A DNA stretch of 64,000 nucleotides from Bradyrhizobium amphicarpaeae (GTDB lineage Bacteria; Pseudomonadota; Alphaproteobacteria; Rhizobiales; Xanthobacteraceae). Below, one piece after another: positions 34,300 to 43,952 of the stretch (positions within the stretch are counted from its first letter, which is position 1; every line of letters starts with the position of its first letter). The stretch covers positions 2,572,001-2,636,000 of the forward strand of contig NZ_CP029426.2 of the NCBI RefSeq assembly GCF_002266435.3, read 5' to 3'. The position numbers and the translations under genes are program-made. The notes under the pieces are model-generated. The model was given only the letters and a program-made list of their open reading frames with translations, was not told the origin of the DNA and searched no databases.

Positions 34300-35116
34300 C
34301 GGCAACCTCCGTGGCATGGCGGGCGGCGATCCGGCCACCATGCGTAAATATCTCGAATCCGTCCTGCCGGGCGATCGCGATCAGCGTGATGCCGGCGGCT
34401 TCCGCCGTACGCACCGCAAGCGCGGTCGGTGCGGACACCGCGACCATCACCGGTGCGCCGATCGCGGCCGCCTTCTGCACCATCTCGACCGAAACGCGGC
34501 TCGTCAGCAGCACCATGCCGCCGCGCGTATCGGTGCGGCCGCGCGCCAGCGCGCCGGCGAGCTTGTCCAGCGCATTGTGGCGGCCGACATCCTCGCGCAG
34601 CGCGACGATGTGGCCGGCTGGGGACCAGAACGCGGCGGCGTGAACCGCGCGGGTCTGCAGATTGATCGATTGCAGCGGCGCGATCGCCTGCATCGCCGCC
34701 ATGATGTCTTGCGGTGTGAAGGTCTGGCCGCGCGGCACGACCGCTGCGGGCCGTACGGCCTCGGCAATGGACTCGATACCGCAGATGCCGCAGCCGGTGG
34801 GTCCCGCGACGTGGCGGCGGCGCTCGCTGATGCGCGCGGCATCTTCCGTCGTCAACCACATCCTGAGCTCGATGCCGTCGTCGAGGCGAACGACGTCGAG
34901 CGACTTGATGTCGTCGACCGACTTGATGATGCCTTCGTCCAGACTGAATCCGACGGCAAAATCTTCCAGGTTCTGCGGCGTCCCCATCATGACGGCATAG
35001 GTGCCGCCATTGTAAGTCAGCGCCAGCGGCGTCTCCTCCGGGATCAGCCGCACGCCCTCCGACGCGACGCCGTCGCGCCAGGTTTCTCGGTCGATGGCCT
35101 GGACCGGCACATGCAT
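34289..35116 (-). CDS. fdhD: Sulfurtransferase FdhD, formate dehydrogenase accessory protein
   Basis: 275 aa. FdhD passes sulfur from IscS to the molybdenum cofactor of formate dehydrogenase, without which the enzyme is inactive. The catalytic CxxC pair is in GPTGCGICGIESI. Other family motifs are FAVGFSLDEGII, LREDVGRHNALDKLAG, LLTSRVSVEMVQKAA and PVMVAVSAPTALAV. The gene sits between fdsA and fdsD, four bases after fdsA, the usual place in fds operons. Confidence 0.96.
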   Translation of the reverse strand: MHVPVQAIDRETWRDGVASEGVRLIPEETPLALTYNGGTYAVMMGTPQNLEDFAVGFSLDEGIIKSVDDIKSLDVVRLDDGIELRMWLTTEDAARISERRRHVAGPTGCGICGIESIAEAVRPAAVVPRGQTFTPQDIMAAMQAIAPLQSINLQTRAVHAAAFWSPAGHIVALREDVGRHNALDKLAGALARGRTDTRGGMVLLTSRVSVEMVQKAAAIGAPVMVAVSAPTALAVRTAEAAGITLIAIARQDGFEIFTHGGRIAARHATEVADVA

Positions 35117-35120
35117 GCGG

Positions 35121-37994
35121 CTACTCCGCGGCCTCGGCCGGCGCGATGCGGCGGGACTGCCGCGCCTGCGCGTCGTAAGCCTTCTGCCAGTCGGACGGAC
35201 CGTTCGACGGCGAGATCTGCACCGCCGTCACCTTGTATTCGGGGCAGTTGGTGGCCCAGTCCGAATAGTCTGTCGTGATGACGTTGGCCTGTGTGTCCGG
35301 GTGGTGGAACGTGGTGTAGACGACGCCCGGCGACACGCGGTCGGTGATCTCCGCGCGCAGCGTGGTCTCGCCGGCGCGGCTCTGCAGCCGCACCCAGTCG
35401 CCGTCGCGCACGCCGCGCAGCTCGGCGTCGTGCGGATGGATTTCCAGCCGATCCTCGGCATGCCAGACCACGTTCTCGGTGCGCCGCGTCTGCGCGCCGA
35501 CATTGTACTGGCTTAGGATGCGGCCGGTGGTGAGCAGCAGCGGGAAGCGGGGGCCGGTTCGCTCGTCGGTCGCGACATATTCGGTGACGATGAACTTGCC
35601 CTTGCCGCGGACGAAGCCGCCGATATGCATCACCGGCGTGCCCTCCGGCGCCTTCTCGTTGCAGGGCCACTGCACCGAGCCGAGTTCGTCGAGCTTGGCG
35701 TAGGAAACGCCCGTGAAGGTCGGCGTCAGCGCCGCGATCTCGTCCATGATCTCGGAAGGGTGGCTGTAGTCCATCTCGAAGCCCATCGCCTTAGCGAGCG
35801 CAATAGTGACCTCCCAATCGGCCATGCCGTTCTTCGGCGTCATCACCTTGCGGACGCGCTGGATACGTCGCTCGGCGTTGGTGAAGGTGCCGTCCTTTTC
35901 GAGGAAGCTCGAGCCGGGCAGGAAGACGTGGGCGTAGTTCGCGGTCTCGTTCAGGAAGAGGTCGTGGACGATGACACATTCCATCGCCGACAGCGCTGCC
36001 ACCACATGCTTGGTGTTGGGATCGGACTGAAGGATGTCCTCGCCCTGCACATAGATGCCCATGAACGTGCCTTCGATCGCGGCATCGAACATATTGGGAA
36101 TGCGCAAGCCCGGCTCGGGGTTGAGCTTGACGTTCCAGAGTGCCTCGAATTGGTCACGCACGGCTTCGCCCGAGATATGGCGGTAGCCTGGCAGCTCGTG
36201 GGGGAACGAGCCCATGTCGCAGGAACCCTGCACGTTGTTCTGGCCGCGCAGCGGGTTCACGCCGACGCCGGAGCGGCCGATGTTCCCAGTCACCATCGCG
36301 AGGTTGGCGATCGCGATCACTGTGGTCGAGCCCTGGCTGTGCTCGGTGACGCCGAGGCCGTAATAGATCGCGCCGTTACCGCCGGTAGCATAGGCGCGGG
36401 CGGCTTCCCGTAACACCTTCGGATCGACGCCGGTGAGGATCGCGGTGGCTTCCGGGCTGTGCTTGGGCTGGGCGACGAAGGCGGCCCATTCCTCGAACTC
36501 GCTCCAGTCGCAGCGCTCGCGAATGAAGGCTTCATTGGCAAGGCCCTCTGTGACGATGACATGCGCCAGCGCGGTGACGACGGCGACGTTGGTACCGGGC
36601 ATCAGGGGCAGATGCAGCGCCTTCACATGCGGCGATTCCACCATCTCGGTGCGGCGTGGATCGACCACGATCAGTTTTGCGCCCTGGCGCAGCCGCTTCT
36701 TCAGGCGCGAGGCGAACACAGGGTGCGCCGCGGCAGGGTTGGCGCCGATGATCACGACCACGTCGGTGTCCTCGACCGAGTCGAAGTCCTGCGTGCCCGC
36801 CGAGGTGCCGAAGGTCTGCGACAGGCCATAGCCTGTCGGCGAATGGCAGACGCGGGCACAGGTGTCGACATTGTTGTTGCCGAAGCCGCCACGGATCAGC
36901 TTCTGCACCAGATAGGTCTCTTCGTTGGTGCAGCGGGATGAAGTAATGCCGCCGATGGCATCACGCCCGTACTTCGCCTGGATGCCGCGCATCCTGGTGG
37001 CGGCAAACGAGAACGCCTCGTCCCACGACACCTCGCGCCAGGGATCCTCGATGCGCTCGCGGATCATCGGATTGAGGATGCGCTCCTTGTGGTTGGTGTA
37101 GCCCCAGGCGAAACGGCCCTTGACGCAGGAGTGGCCGCGATTGGCCTTGCCGTCCTTGTAAGGCACCATGCGCACGACTTCCTCGCCGCGCATCTCGGCC
37201 TTGAAAGCGCAGCCGACGCCGCAATAGGCGCAGGTGGTGACGACGGAGTGCTCGGGCTGGCCGATCTCGATCACAGACTTTTCGGTCAGTGTCGCGGTCG
37301 GGCAGGCCTGCACGCAGGCGCCGCAGGAGACGCATTCGGAGCCGAGAAAGCTCTCGCTCATGCCGGGCGAAACACGGCTGTCGAAGCCGCGGCCGGAGAT
37401 CGTCAGCGCGAAGGTGCCTTGCACCTCCTCGCATGCGCGGACGCAGCGCGAGCAGACGATGCACTTGGAGGGATCGTAAGTGAAGTAGGGGTTGGACTCG
37501 TCCTTCGGCATCCAATTGTCGTTGGAGCAGCCGTCCGATTTGGCGAAGACGTGGTTCTCGCCCTCATAGCCGTAGCGGACGTCGCGCAGGCCGACTGCAC
37601 CCGCCATGTCCTGCAGCTCGCAGTCGCCGTTGGCGCCGCAGGTGAGGCAGTCGAGCGGATGGTCGGAGATGTAGAGCTCCATCACGCCCTTGCGGAGCTT
37701 CTTCAGCCGCTCGGTCTGAGTGCGCACGACGAGGCCGTTCATCACCGGCGTGGTGCAGGACGCCGGCGTGCCGGCGCGGCCCTCGATCTCGACCAGGCAG
37801 AGCCGGCAGGAGCCGAACGCATCGACCATGTCGGTCGCGCACAGCTTCGGGATCTGGTGGCCCGCGTCCATCGCGGCCCGCATGATCGAGGTGCCCTCGG
37901 GCACCGTGACTTGATTGCCGTCGATGGTCAGCGTCACCATCGTTTCCGATTTCGAACGCGGTGTGCCGAAGTCGATCTCTTCGATCAGAGACAT
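35121..37994 (-). CDS. fdsA: NAD-dependent formate dehydrogenase, molybdenum subunit alpha
   Basis: 957 aa. The N-terminal ferredoxin part binds a [2Fe-2S] cluster (C52, C63, C66, C80 in LCATDMVDAFGSCRLC). Then come a NuoG-type His/Cys cluster (HPLDCLTCGANGDC) and two ferredoxin motifs (CIVCSRCVRAC and CVSCGACVQAC). A [4Fe-4S] site at CAYCGVGC opens the molybdopterin domain, whose metal ligand is the cysteine of CARVCHSPTGYGL (C383, equivalent to the known Rhodobacter active-site cysteine). It oxidises formate to CO2 and also can reduce CO2. fdsB precedes it by 10 bases. Confidence 0.97.
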   Translation of the reverse strand: MSLIEEIDFGTPRSKSETMVTLTIDGNQVTVPEGTSIMRAAMDAGHQIPKLCATDMVDAFGSCRLCLVEIEGRAGTPASCTTPVMNGLVVRTQTERLKKLRKGVMELYISDHPLDCLTCGANGDCELQDMAGAVGLRDVRYGYEGENHVFAKSDGCSNDNWMPKDESNPYFTYDPSKCIVCSRCVRACEEVQGTFALTISGRGFDSRVSPGMSESFLGSECVSCGACVQACPTATLTEKSVIEIGQPEHSVVTTCAYCGVGCAFKAEMRGEEVVRMVPYKDGKANRGHSCVKGRFAWGYTNHKERILNPMIRERIEDPWREVSWDEAFSFAATRMRGIQAKYGRDAIGGITSSRCTNEETYLVQKLIRGGFGNNNVDTCARVCHSPTGYGLSQTFGTSAGTQDFDSVEDTDVVVIIGANPAAAHPVFASRLKKRLRQGAKLIVVDPRRTEMVESPHVKALHLPLMPGTNVAVVTALAHVIVTEGLANEAFIRERCDWSEFEEWAAFVAQPKHSPEATAILTGVDPKVLREAARAYATGGNGAIYYGLGVTEHSQGSTTVIAIANLAMVTGNIGRSGVGVNPLRGQNNVQGSCDMGSFPHELPGYRHISGEAVRDQFEALWNVKLNPEPGLRIPNMFDAAIEGTFMGIYVQGEDILQSDPNTKHVVAALSAMECVIVHDLFLNETANYAHVFLPGSSFLEKDGTFTNAERRIQRVRKVMTPKNGMADWEVTIALAKAMGFEMDYSHPSEIMDEIAALTPTFTGVSYAKLDELGSVQWPCNEKAPEGTPVMHIGGFVRGKGKFIVTEYVATDERTGPRFPLLLTTGRILSQYNVGAQTRRTENVVWHAEDRLEIHPHDAELRGVRDGDWVRLQSRAGETTLRAEITDRVSPGVVYTTFHHPDTQANVITTDYSDWATNCPEYKVTAVQISPSNGPSDWQKAYDAQARQSRRIAPAEAAE

Positions 37995-38004
37995 TGTCGT
38001 TCTC

Positions 38005-39561
38005 CTATTCCGCGGCCTGAAGCGTGGTCGGTGCCGGGATGAAATCCTCCCGGAAGTGCTTCAATGCGCTCAGTACAGGGTAGGGTGTGAAGCCTCCGAG
38101 CGCGCAGAGCGAACCGAATTTCATGGTGTTGCAGAGGTCTTCCACCAGCGCGAGGTTTTCGGCCACGCGTTCGCCGTTGATGATTTTCTCGATGGTCTCG
38201 ACGCCGCGGGTCGAGCCGATCCGGCAGGGCGTGCATTTGCCGCAGGATTCGATCGCGCAGAACTCCATGGCGAAACGCGCCTGCCTGCGCATGTCGACGC
38301 TGTCGTCGAACACGACGATGCCGCCATGGCCGATCAGGCCGTCGCGCGCGGCGAAGGCCTCGTAGTCGAACGGCGTGTCGAACAGCGCGCGGGGGAAATA
38401 GGCGCCGAGCGGGCCGCCGACCTGCACGGCGCGAACCGGGCGGCCCGTCAGCGTGCCGCCGCCGATGTCGTCGACGAGCTCTCCGAGCGTCACGCCGAAG
38501 GCGGTCTCGAACAGGCCACCCTGGCGGATGTTGCCGGCGAGCTGGATCGGCATCGTGCCGCGCGACCGGCCCATGCCGAAATCAGCATAGGCCTTGGCAC
38601 CCTCGGCGAGGATGAAGGGGACGGCGGCGAAGGACAGCACGTTGTTGATGACGGTCGGCTTGCCGAACAGGCCGTGATGTGCGGGCAGCGGCGGTTTGGC
38701 GCGCACGATGCCGCGACGGCCTTCGAGGCTTTCCAGCAGCGAGGTCTCTTCGCCGCAGACATAGGCGCCGGCGCCGACGCGGACTTCGAGATTGAAGCTG
38801 TACGTGGACCCGCCGATCTTGTCGCCGAGATAGCCGCCGCGCTTCGCAGCCTGGATCGCGGCATTCATCGCCTGGACCGCATGCGGATATTCACTGCGGA
38901 TGTAGATGTAGCCCTTGGTCGCGCCGACGGTGAGGCCGGCGATGGTCATGCCCTCGATCACCAGGAAGGGATCGCCTTCCATGATCATGCGGTCGGCGAA
39001 GGTGCCGCTGTCGCCCTCGTCGGCGTTGCAGACGATGAACTTGCGATCGGCCTTTGCCTGAGCAACTGTCTTCCACTTGATGCCGGTCGGGAAGCCGGCG
39101 CCGCCGCGGCCGCGCAAGCCCGACGCCGTGACTTCGTCGAGGATCGCGTCCGTGCCGAGCGACAGCGCGCGCTCCAGCCCCTTGTAGCCGCCATGGGCGC
39201 GGTAGTCGTCGAGCGAGCGCGGGTCGATCACGCCGCAGCGCGCGAAGGTGAGGCGGGTCTGGCGCTTCAGCCAGGGGATCTCGTCGGTTGCCCCCAGCCG
39301 CAACAGATGCGGCGTGTTGTTCGAGAGCGCGTCGAGCAGGGACGGCACGTCGGCCTCGGTGACAGGGCCGAACGCGATCCGGCCCTGCGGTGTCGCCACC
39401 TCGACCAGCGGTTCCAGCCAGTACATGCCGCGCGAGCCGGTCCGGACGATCTCGATCGCCACGCCGCGCTTGGCTGCGGCCTGCTCCAGCGCCAGAGCAA
39501 CTTCGTCGGCGCCGACCGCGATTGCACCGGCGTCACGTGAGACGAACAGACGCATGCTCAT
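38005..39561 (-). CDS. fdsB: NAD-dependent formate dehydrogenase, FMN/NADH subunit beta
   Basis: 518 aa from the ATG at 39561. It is a NuoE/NuoF-like subunit: an N-terminal thioredoxin-like segment, then the FMN- and NAD-binding domain (GLRGRGGAGFPTGIKW, VCNADEGDSGTFADR, YIRSEYPHA, GAGAYVCGEETSLLESLEG) and the [4Fe-4S] site CGKCTPCRIGSTRG. It takes electrons from the alpha subunit and reduces NAD. Its start overlaps the fdsG stop by four bases, so it is coupled to fdsG. Confidence 0.97.
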   Translation of the reverse strand: MSMRLFVSRDAGAIAVGADEVALALEQAAAKRGVAIEIVRTGSRGMYWLEPLVEVATPQGRIAFGPVTEADVPSLLDALSNNTPHLLRLGATDEIPWLKRQTRLTFARCGVIDPRSLDDYRAHGGYKGLERALSLGTDAILDEVTASGLRGRGGAGFPTGIKWKTVAQAKADRKFIVCNADEGDSGTFADRMIMEGDPFLVIEGMTIAGLTVGATKGYIYIRSEYPHAVQAMNAAIQAAKRGGYLGDKIGGSTYSFNLEVRVGAGAYVCGEETSLLESLEGRRGIVRAKPPLPAHHGLFGKPTVINNVLSFAAVPFILAEGAKAYADFGMGRSRGTMPIQLAGNIRQGGLFETAFGVTLGELVDDIGGGTLTGRPVRAVQVGGPLGAYFPRALFDTPFDYEAFAARDGLIGHGGIVVFDDSVDMRRQARFAMEFCAIESCGKCTPCRIGSTRGVETIEKIINGERVAENLALVEDLCNTMKFGSLCALGGFTPYPVLSALKHFREDFIPAPTTLQAAE

Positions 39562-40034
39562 CGCTGTGCCTCCACGATCAACGCATCGAGGCGCTTCTGA
39601 TCGAGCCGGCCGATCAGGCGGTCGTCGAGCATCGCGGACGGTGCGGTCGCGCACAGGCCGAGGCAGTAGATCGGCTCCAGCGTGACGCGTTCGTCGGCCG
39701 TGGTGTTGCCGAGCGACACGCCGAGCTTTGCTTCGGCGCGCGCAGCCAGTGCATCGCCGCCCGCAGCCTGGCAGGCCTCCGCGCGGCAGAGCTTCAGCAC
39801 GTGGCGGCCGGCCGGCTTGTGGCGGAAATCATGATAGAACGTGAAGACGCCGTGAACTTCGGCGCGTGACAGGTTGAGCGCTTGCGCCACCATGGGAATG
39901 GCCGCCTCCGGCACATAGCCGAGCGCCTGCTGAAGCGCGTGCAAGATGACCAGCGTCGCGCCCTCTTGGTTGGCATGTTCGGCGATGATCTCGGCGCCGC
40001 GCGTCTCATCCCAAGGTTCGTAACTCGCTGTCAT
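39558..40034 (-). CDS. fdsG: NAD-dependent formate dehydrogenase subunit gamma
   Basis: 158 aa, a NuoE-type thioredoxin-fold subunit with a [2Fe-2S] cluster. The two cysteine pairs are in KLCRAEACQAAGG and IYCLGLCATAPSAML. The helical start ETRGAEIIAEHANQEGATLVI and the VHGVFTFYHDFRHKPAG segment are typical. It leads the operon fdsG-B-A-fdhD-fdsD; the 225-bp gap upstream holds the promoter and LysR-type sites shared with the divergent regulator. Confidence 0.97.
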   Translation of the reverse strand: MTASYEPWDETRGAEIIAEHANQEGATLVILHALQQALGYVPEAAIPMVAQALNLSRAEVHGVFTFYHDFRHKPAGRHVLKLCRAEACQAAGGDALAARAEAKLGVSLGNTTADERVTLEPIYCLGLCATAPSAMLDDRLIGRLDQKRLDALIVEAQR

Positions 40035-40113
40035 TCTTCGTTCTCAAGTTGAGCGTTTCCTCGGTCCAAACTAGTTGGAATCGTTCGAAGATCAATAAAG
40101 CCGTCCCGTGCTG

Positions 40114-40146
40114 CGATTGCGAATTCCAATCGATTTGCAAATGCAA
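40114..40146. promoter_or_regulatory. LysR-type operator between fdsG and its regulator
   Basis: The dyad ATTGCGAATTCCAAT (40116-40130) has the T-N11-A core of LysR operators and a 6-bp inverted arm (CGATTG/CAATCG at 40114-40132). A second dyad, TTGCAAATGCAA (40135-40146), follows directly. The sites lie about 80 bp from fdsG and 130 bp from the LysR gene, fitting control of both divergent units. Confidence 0.6.
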
Positions 40147-40259
40147 TCGCTCAATACGAATTTATGATGATTGCTGGACCGGCTGCCGGTTTTTGCGTGT
40201 TGGTGCAGGCCCCGGCATGCTAGCTTGCATGCCAGGATGGAATCCGAGAGGACGAGCGG

Positions 40260-41153
40260 TTGATCGACAAGCTTGAACTATTGCTGGCGCTGGCAAAGGA
40301 GCGGCATTTCGGACGCGCGGCGGAGGTCTGCGGCGTGACGCAACCGACGATGTCGACCGGGCTCAAGCAGCTCGAGGAGATCCTCGGTGTGATGCTGGTC
40401 CAACGCGGCTCCCGTTTCCAGGGGTTCACCCCCGAAGGCGAGCGGGCGCTCGACTGGGCGCGGCGAATCGTGGGCGATGCCCGCGCGATGCGCGACGAGA
40501 TCAACGGGCTGAAGCATCAGCTCTCCGGCGAGATCCGCATCGCGGCGATCCCAACCGTGCTCGGCATGGTGGCCTCGTTGACCACGCCGTTCCGCGCCCG
40601 GCATCCCGAGGTGCGTTTCAAAATTCGGTCAACGACCTCGTCGGAGGTGCTGGGGCTGCTGGAAAATCTCGAGGTGGATGCGGGACTGACCTATATCGAG
40701 AACGAGCCGATCGGCAAGGTGCGCACCATTCCGCTCTACAACGAGAGCTATCGCCTGCTGACAGCGCCGGATGCGATGTTCGGCGACCGCGAGACGGTGA
40801 CATGGAAGGAGGTCGGGCAGGTGCCGCTGTGCCTGCTGACGCCGGACATGCAGAACCGCCGCATCATCGATCGCGCCTTGCGCTCCGTCGGCGCGGAGGC
40901 GACGCCGACACTGACCTCGAACTCCCTGCTGGTGCTGTTCACGCATGTGAAGACGGGGCGGTGGGCGAGCGTGATGCCGGCCAAGCTTGCCGAGACGCTC
41001 GGCCTGTCCGACACGGTGCGCTCGATCCCGATCACCGATCCCGACGTCAATTACAGCATCGGCATGGTGATCCCGCAGCGCGATCCGATGACGCCGCTGA
41101 TCGCCGCGCTGGTCAATGTCGCGCGCGAAGTCGCGCCGTCGCTGCAATTGTAA
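40260..41153 (+). CDS. fdsR: LysR-family regulator of the fds operon
   Basis: 297 aa. The start is TTG at 40260; a GAGAGGA stretch lies 9-15 bases before it and no better ATG exists. The N-terminal helix-turn-helix (LELLLALAKERHFGRAAEVCGVTQPTMSTGLKQLEE) is quoted only by its positions, residues about 4-39. The C-terminal co-inducer domain follows (IAAIPTVLGMVASLTTPFRARHP). Divergent orientation next to fdsG matches FdsR, an activator induced by formate. The symbol is based on gene order. Confidence 0.9.
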   Translation: MIDKLELLLALAKERHFGRAAEVCGVTQPTMSTGLKQLEEILGVMLVQRGSRFQGFTPEGERALDWARRIVGDARAMRDEINGLKHQLSGEIRIAAIPTVLGMVASLTTPFRARHPEVRFKIRSTTSSEVLGLLENLEVDAGLTYIENEPIGKVRTIPLYNESYRLLTAPDAMFGDRETVTWKEVGQVPLCLLTPDMQNRRIIDRALRSVGAEATPTLTSNSLLVLFTHVKTGRWASVMPAKLAETLGLSDTVRSIPITDPDVNYSIGMVIPQRDPMTPLIAALVNVAREVAPSLQL

Positions 41154-41199
41154 AGCGGAATGGGGTTGAGTTGAATCAAGCGGCCGCGCGCTCGGTGCA

Positions 41200-41316
41200 C
41201 CTCTCCCGCTTGCGGGAGAGGTCGGCGCAAAGCGCCGGGTGAGGGCTCTCTCCTCTTGGGGACTATCGATTGTGGAGATACCCTCTCCCCAACCCTCCCC
41301 CGCAAGCGGGGGAGGG
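41200..41316. repeat. Palindromic repeats of the CTCTCCCGC family
   Basis: Two related hairpins: CCTCTCCCGC-TT-GCGGGAGAGG (41200-41221) and CCCTCCCCCGC-AA-GCGGGGGAGGG (41293-41316). A degenerate piece of the same kind (CCCCGCAAGCGGGG) recurs at 46563-46576. They occupy the 216-bp gap between the convergent LysR and histidine kinase genes and may end both transcripts. Confidence 0.75.
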
Positions 41317-41369
41317 AGCGCATCTCCCTTGCTGCAGCAGCACCTGATCTCATCATGCTTTAGCGGCGG

Positions 41370-43700
41370 TCACGCCGCAGCCGACACGCCCGACGCCGCC
41401 TTGATCGCATCGCGCGGCAGGGTCACGCGCACGACGGTGCCGACTTCGAGCTTGGAGCGTAGTCGCATCGAGCCGCCGTGGAGCTGGGCCAGCGAGCGGG
41501 CGATCGCAAGGCCGAGGCCCGAGCCGTGATAGGTCTTGGTGAGCTGGCTCTCCACCTGCTCGAACGGGCGGCCGAGCCGTGCCAGCGAATGCGGCGCGAT
41601 GCCGATGCCGGTGTCGGCGATCATCAGCACGATCCGGTCGTCGAGCTGCCGGCTGCGCACGACGATGCGTCCGCCGTCGGGCGTGAATTTCACCGCGTTG
41701 GAGAGCAGGTTGACGATGATCTGCTTGGTGGCGCGGCGGTCGGCGACCACCGAGATCGACGTCTCGATGTCGGCATCCAGGGTGAGGTTCTTGTCCTGCG
41801 CCCGCCCGGTGACGACGCGCAGCGACTCCGCCAGCGTCTGCGACAGATCGAGCTCCTCCATATCGAACTTCATGCGGCCGGCCTCGATCTTGGACATGTC
41901 GAGGATGTCGTTGATGACCTCGAGCAGGTAGTGGCCGCTGGTCAGGATGTCGTGGCAGTACTCCTGGTACTTCTCGCTGCCGAGCTCGCCGAACATGCCC
42001 GAGCCCATGATCTCCGAGAAGCCGATGATCGCATTCAACGGCGTGCGCAGCTCGTGGCTCATATTGGCGAGGAACTTCGACTTGGTCTGGTTGGCTTCCT
42101 CGGCGCGGGTCTTCTCGCGCTGGTATTTCTCGGCGAGGTCGGCGAGTTCGACGGTCTGGCGCTCCAGCGCTGCCTGCGAGCGCTTCAGGTCGATGACGGT
42201 GGCACGCAGGCGCAGATCGTTGTCGACCAGCTTCTGCTCGTGCTCCTTGATCCGGGTGATGTCGGTGCCGACCGAGACGTAGCCGCCGTCCTTGGTGCGG
42301 CGTTCACTGATGTGCAGCCAGTTGCCGTCGTCGAGCTGGGCTTCGAAGGTCCGGGCGCCGGGGCCCTGGGCAGCGGTCTCGTTGTGGCGGGTGCGCACCT
42401 CCGGCATGCGCCCGACCTCGAGCACGGTCTCGTAGGAGGTGCCGGGGATCACGGCGCTGTCGGGCAGCTTGTGCAGGCGCTGGAAGTGCGAGTTGCAGAG
42501 CACGAGGCGGTCGCTGGCGTCCCACAGCACGAAGGCTTCCGGAATCGTCTCGATCGCGTCACGCAAACGAAGATCGGCTTCCACGGTCCTTTCGGCCAGG
42601 CTCTTCTGCTCGGTGATGTCGACGGCGATGCCGATCAGGTGCACGCTGGAATCGGTCGCCCCGCGCGTCTTCTCGCAGCGGACGCGAAGCCAGATCCAGT
42701 GGCCGTCGACGTGCTGCATGCGGAAGGTCTGGTCGATGTGGTCGATCTTCTCGGAGATGAGCTGGTCGGCGATCGCGAACAGGTCGATGTCGTCGGACTT
42801 CACCAGCGCGTTGACCTCGCCGAAGGTGAGGAGCTCGTTGCGGCCGTCGAGGCCCAGCATCGAGAACATCGATTGCGACCAGAAGATCCGGCCGCGCGAC
42901 AGGTCCCAGTCCCACAGCCCGCAGCGGCCGCGGTTGAGGGCGGTGTCGATCCGGCCGCGGACTGCGTCGTTGATGAGGTCGCCTTCGCGGGCGCGGGTGG
43001 ATTGCCAGTGGAAGGCGAAGCCCAGGATCAGGACGACGAATCCCGTTGTCGCCGACAGCGTCACCGAGAGCGCGGCGTCCGAGCCCCAGATCGGCTCGTT
43101 GCGCTCCTGGATCACGGTGACGAAGCCGGGCAGCGACTTGATCTGCCGTGAGGTCGCCATCGCGGCGTTGCCGCTCGGCAGCGTCATGTCGGAGACGTTG
43201 CCGTCGCGCGTCGGCGCCGCGAGCAATTGTGCCGTCGTGATGGCGTCGAGCAGGCGGTCGTTGCCGGAAGGGCTGCTGTCGACCGGGATGCGGGCGAGGA
43301 CGCGGCGGTCGATGCCGGCCGAGGTGACGATGACGTGGCGGCCCGTGGCTGTGCCCCAGGACGGGATCATCTCCGGCAACAGTGCCGGCAGGCTCTCGAT
43401 GTTATGGAGCCGCTCCTGTCGTCCGGAAGTGAGGCGGTCGATGCGTTCGGCGAGCAGATCGGCGAGCGCCGAGATGTCGTGCCGGATCACGAGCCGCTTC
43501 TGGCGCGTCTGGTCGACGACCTGCACGAACGCGCCGAGGCAGATCGTGATCAGGAAGGCGATGATGAGCGTCGGCACGGCGCGACGAAGCGCCGGCTCTG
43601 CAACCAAGAGCCGATGATAGGCAGGTTTCGCGATCGATTGCGCCAATCCCTTGATCGAATCGGATTGGACGCACGCGTTCGCGGCGTCTGCACGCGACAT
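41370..43700 (-). CDS. PAS-domain sensor histidine kinase (PleC-like)
   Basis: 776 aa. Membrane helices around VPTLIIAFLITICLGAFV and VTLSATTGFVVLILGFAF flank a periplasmic part of about 170 residues. Two PAS domains follow (LWDWDLSRGRIFWSQ about 260-370; AFVLWDASDRLVLCNSHF about 390-500), then a coiled coil and the HisKA H-box SHELRTPLNAIIGFSEIM with H549, next to FGELGSEKYQEY, a stretch characteristic of PleC/DivJ-type kinases. N, G1 and G2 boxes are complete (NLLSNAVKF, ADTGIGI, GSGLGLAIA). There is no receiver domain. PleC-type kinases act on DivK/PleD in cell-cycle control, but several paralogues exist and the partner is unknown. Confidence 0.9.
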   Translation of the reverse strand: MSRADAANACVQSDSIKGLAQSIAKPAYHRLLVAEPALRRAVPTLIIAFLITICLGAFVQVVDQTRQKRLVIRHDISALADLLAERIDRLTSGRQERLHNIESLPALLPEMIPSWGTATGRHVIVTSAGIDRRVLARIPVDSSPSGNDRLLDAITTAQLLAAPTRDGNVSDMTLPSGNAAMATSRQIKSLPGFVTVIQERNEPIWGSDAALSVTLSATTGFVVLILGFAFHWQSTRAREGDLINDAVRGRIDTALNRGRCGLWDWDLSRGRIFWSQSMFSMLGLDGRNELLTFGEVNALVKSDDIDLFAIADQLISEKIDHIDQTFRMQHVDGHWIWLRVRCEKTRGATDSSVHLIGIAVDITEQKSLAERTVEADLRLRDAIETIPEAFVLWDASDRLVLCNSHFQRLHKLPDSAVIPGTSYETVLEVGRMPEVRTRHNETAAQGPGARTFEAQLDDGNWLHISERRTKDGGYVSVGTDITRIKEHEQKLVDNDLRLRATVIDLKRSQAALERQTVELADLAEKYQREKTRAEEANQTKSKFLANMSHELRTPLNAIIGFSEIMGSGMFGELGSEKYQEYCHDILTSGHYLLEVINDILDMSKIEAGRMKFDMEELDLSQTLAESLRVVTGRAQDKNLTLDADIETSISVVADRRATKQIIVNLLSNAVKFTPDGGRIVVRSRQLDDRIVLMIADTGIGIAPHSLARLGRPFEQVESQLTKTYHGSGLGLAIARSLAQLHGGSMRLRSKLEVGTVVRVTLPRDAIKAASGVSAAA

Positions 43701-43952
43701 GCCTTCGGCCCCCTAAAGCCTGCTTGCAACTGAAGTTCGGAGGCAGCCCCACATCGCTTCCGAATCACAGCGATTTGAATCCAGTTTTCGCAGGGTGTCG
43801 AGAGTCAATGAATCGTTAACGCGAAATTATTCTTATCCAGCGCGCAGTTTGCGCAACGCGAGTCCGCAAACACACGCGTGCGAGGAGTCCGAAACGGGAA
43901 CGTGTGACTCGTCGCACGTTCTTCGTCTTTTTGCTTCGTCTCATTTGCCTCG

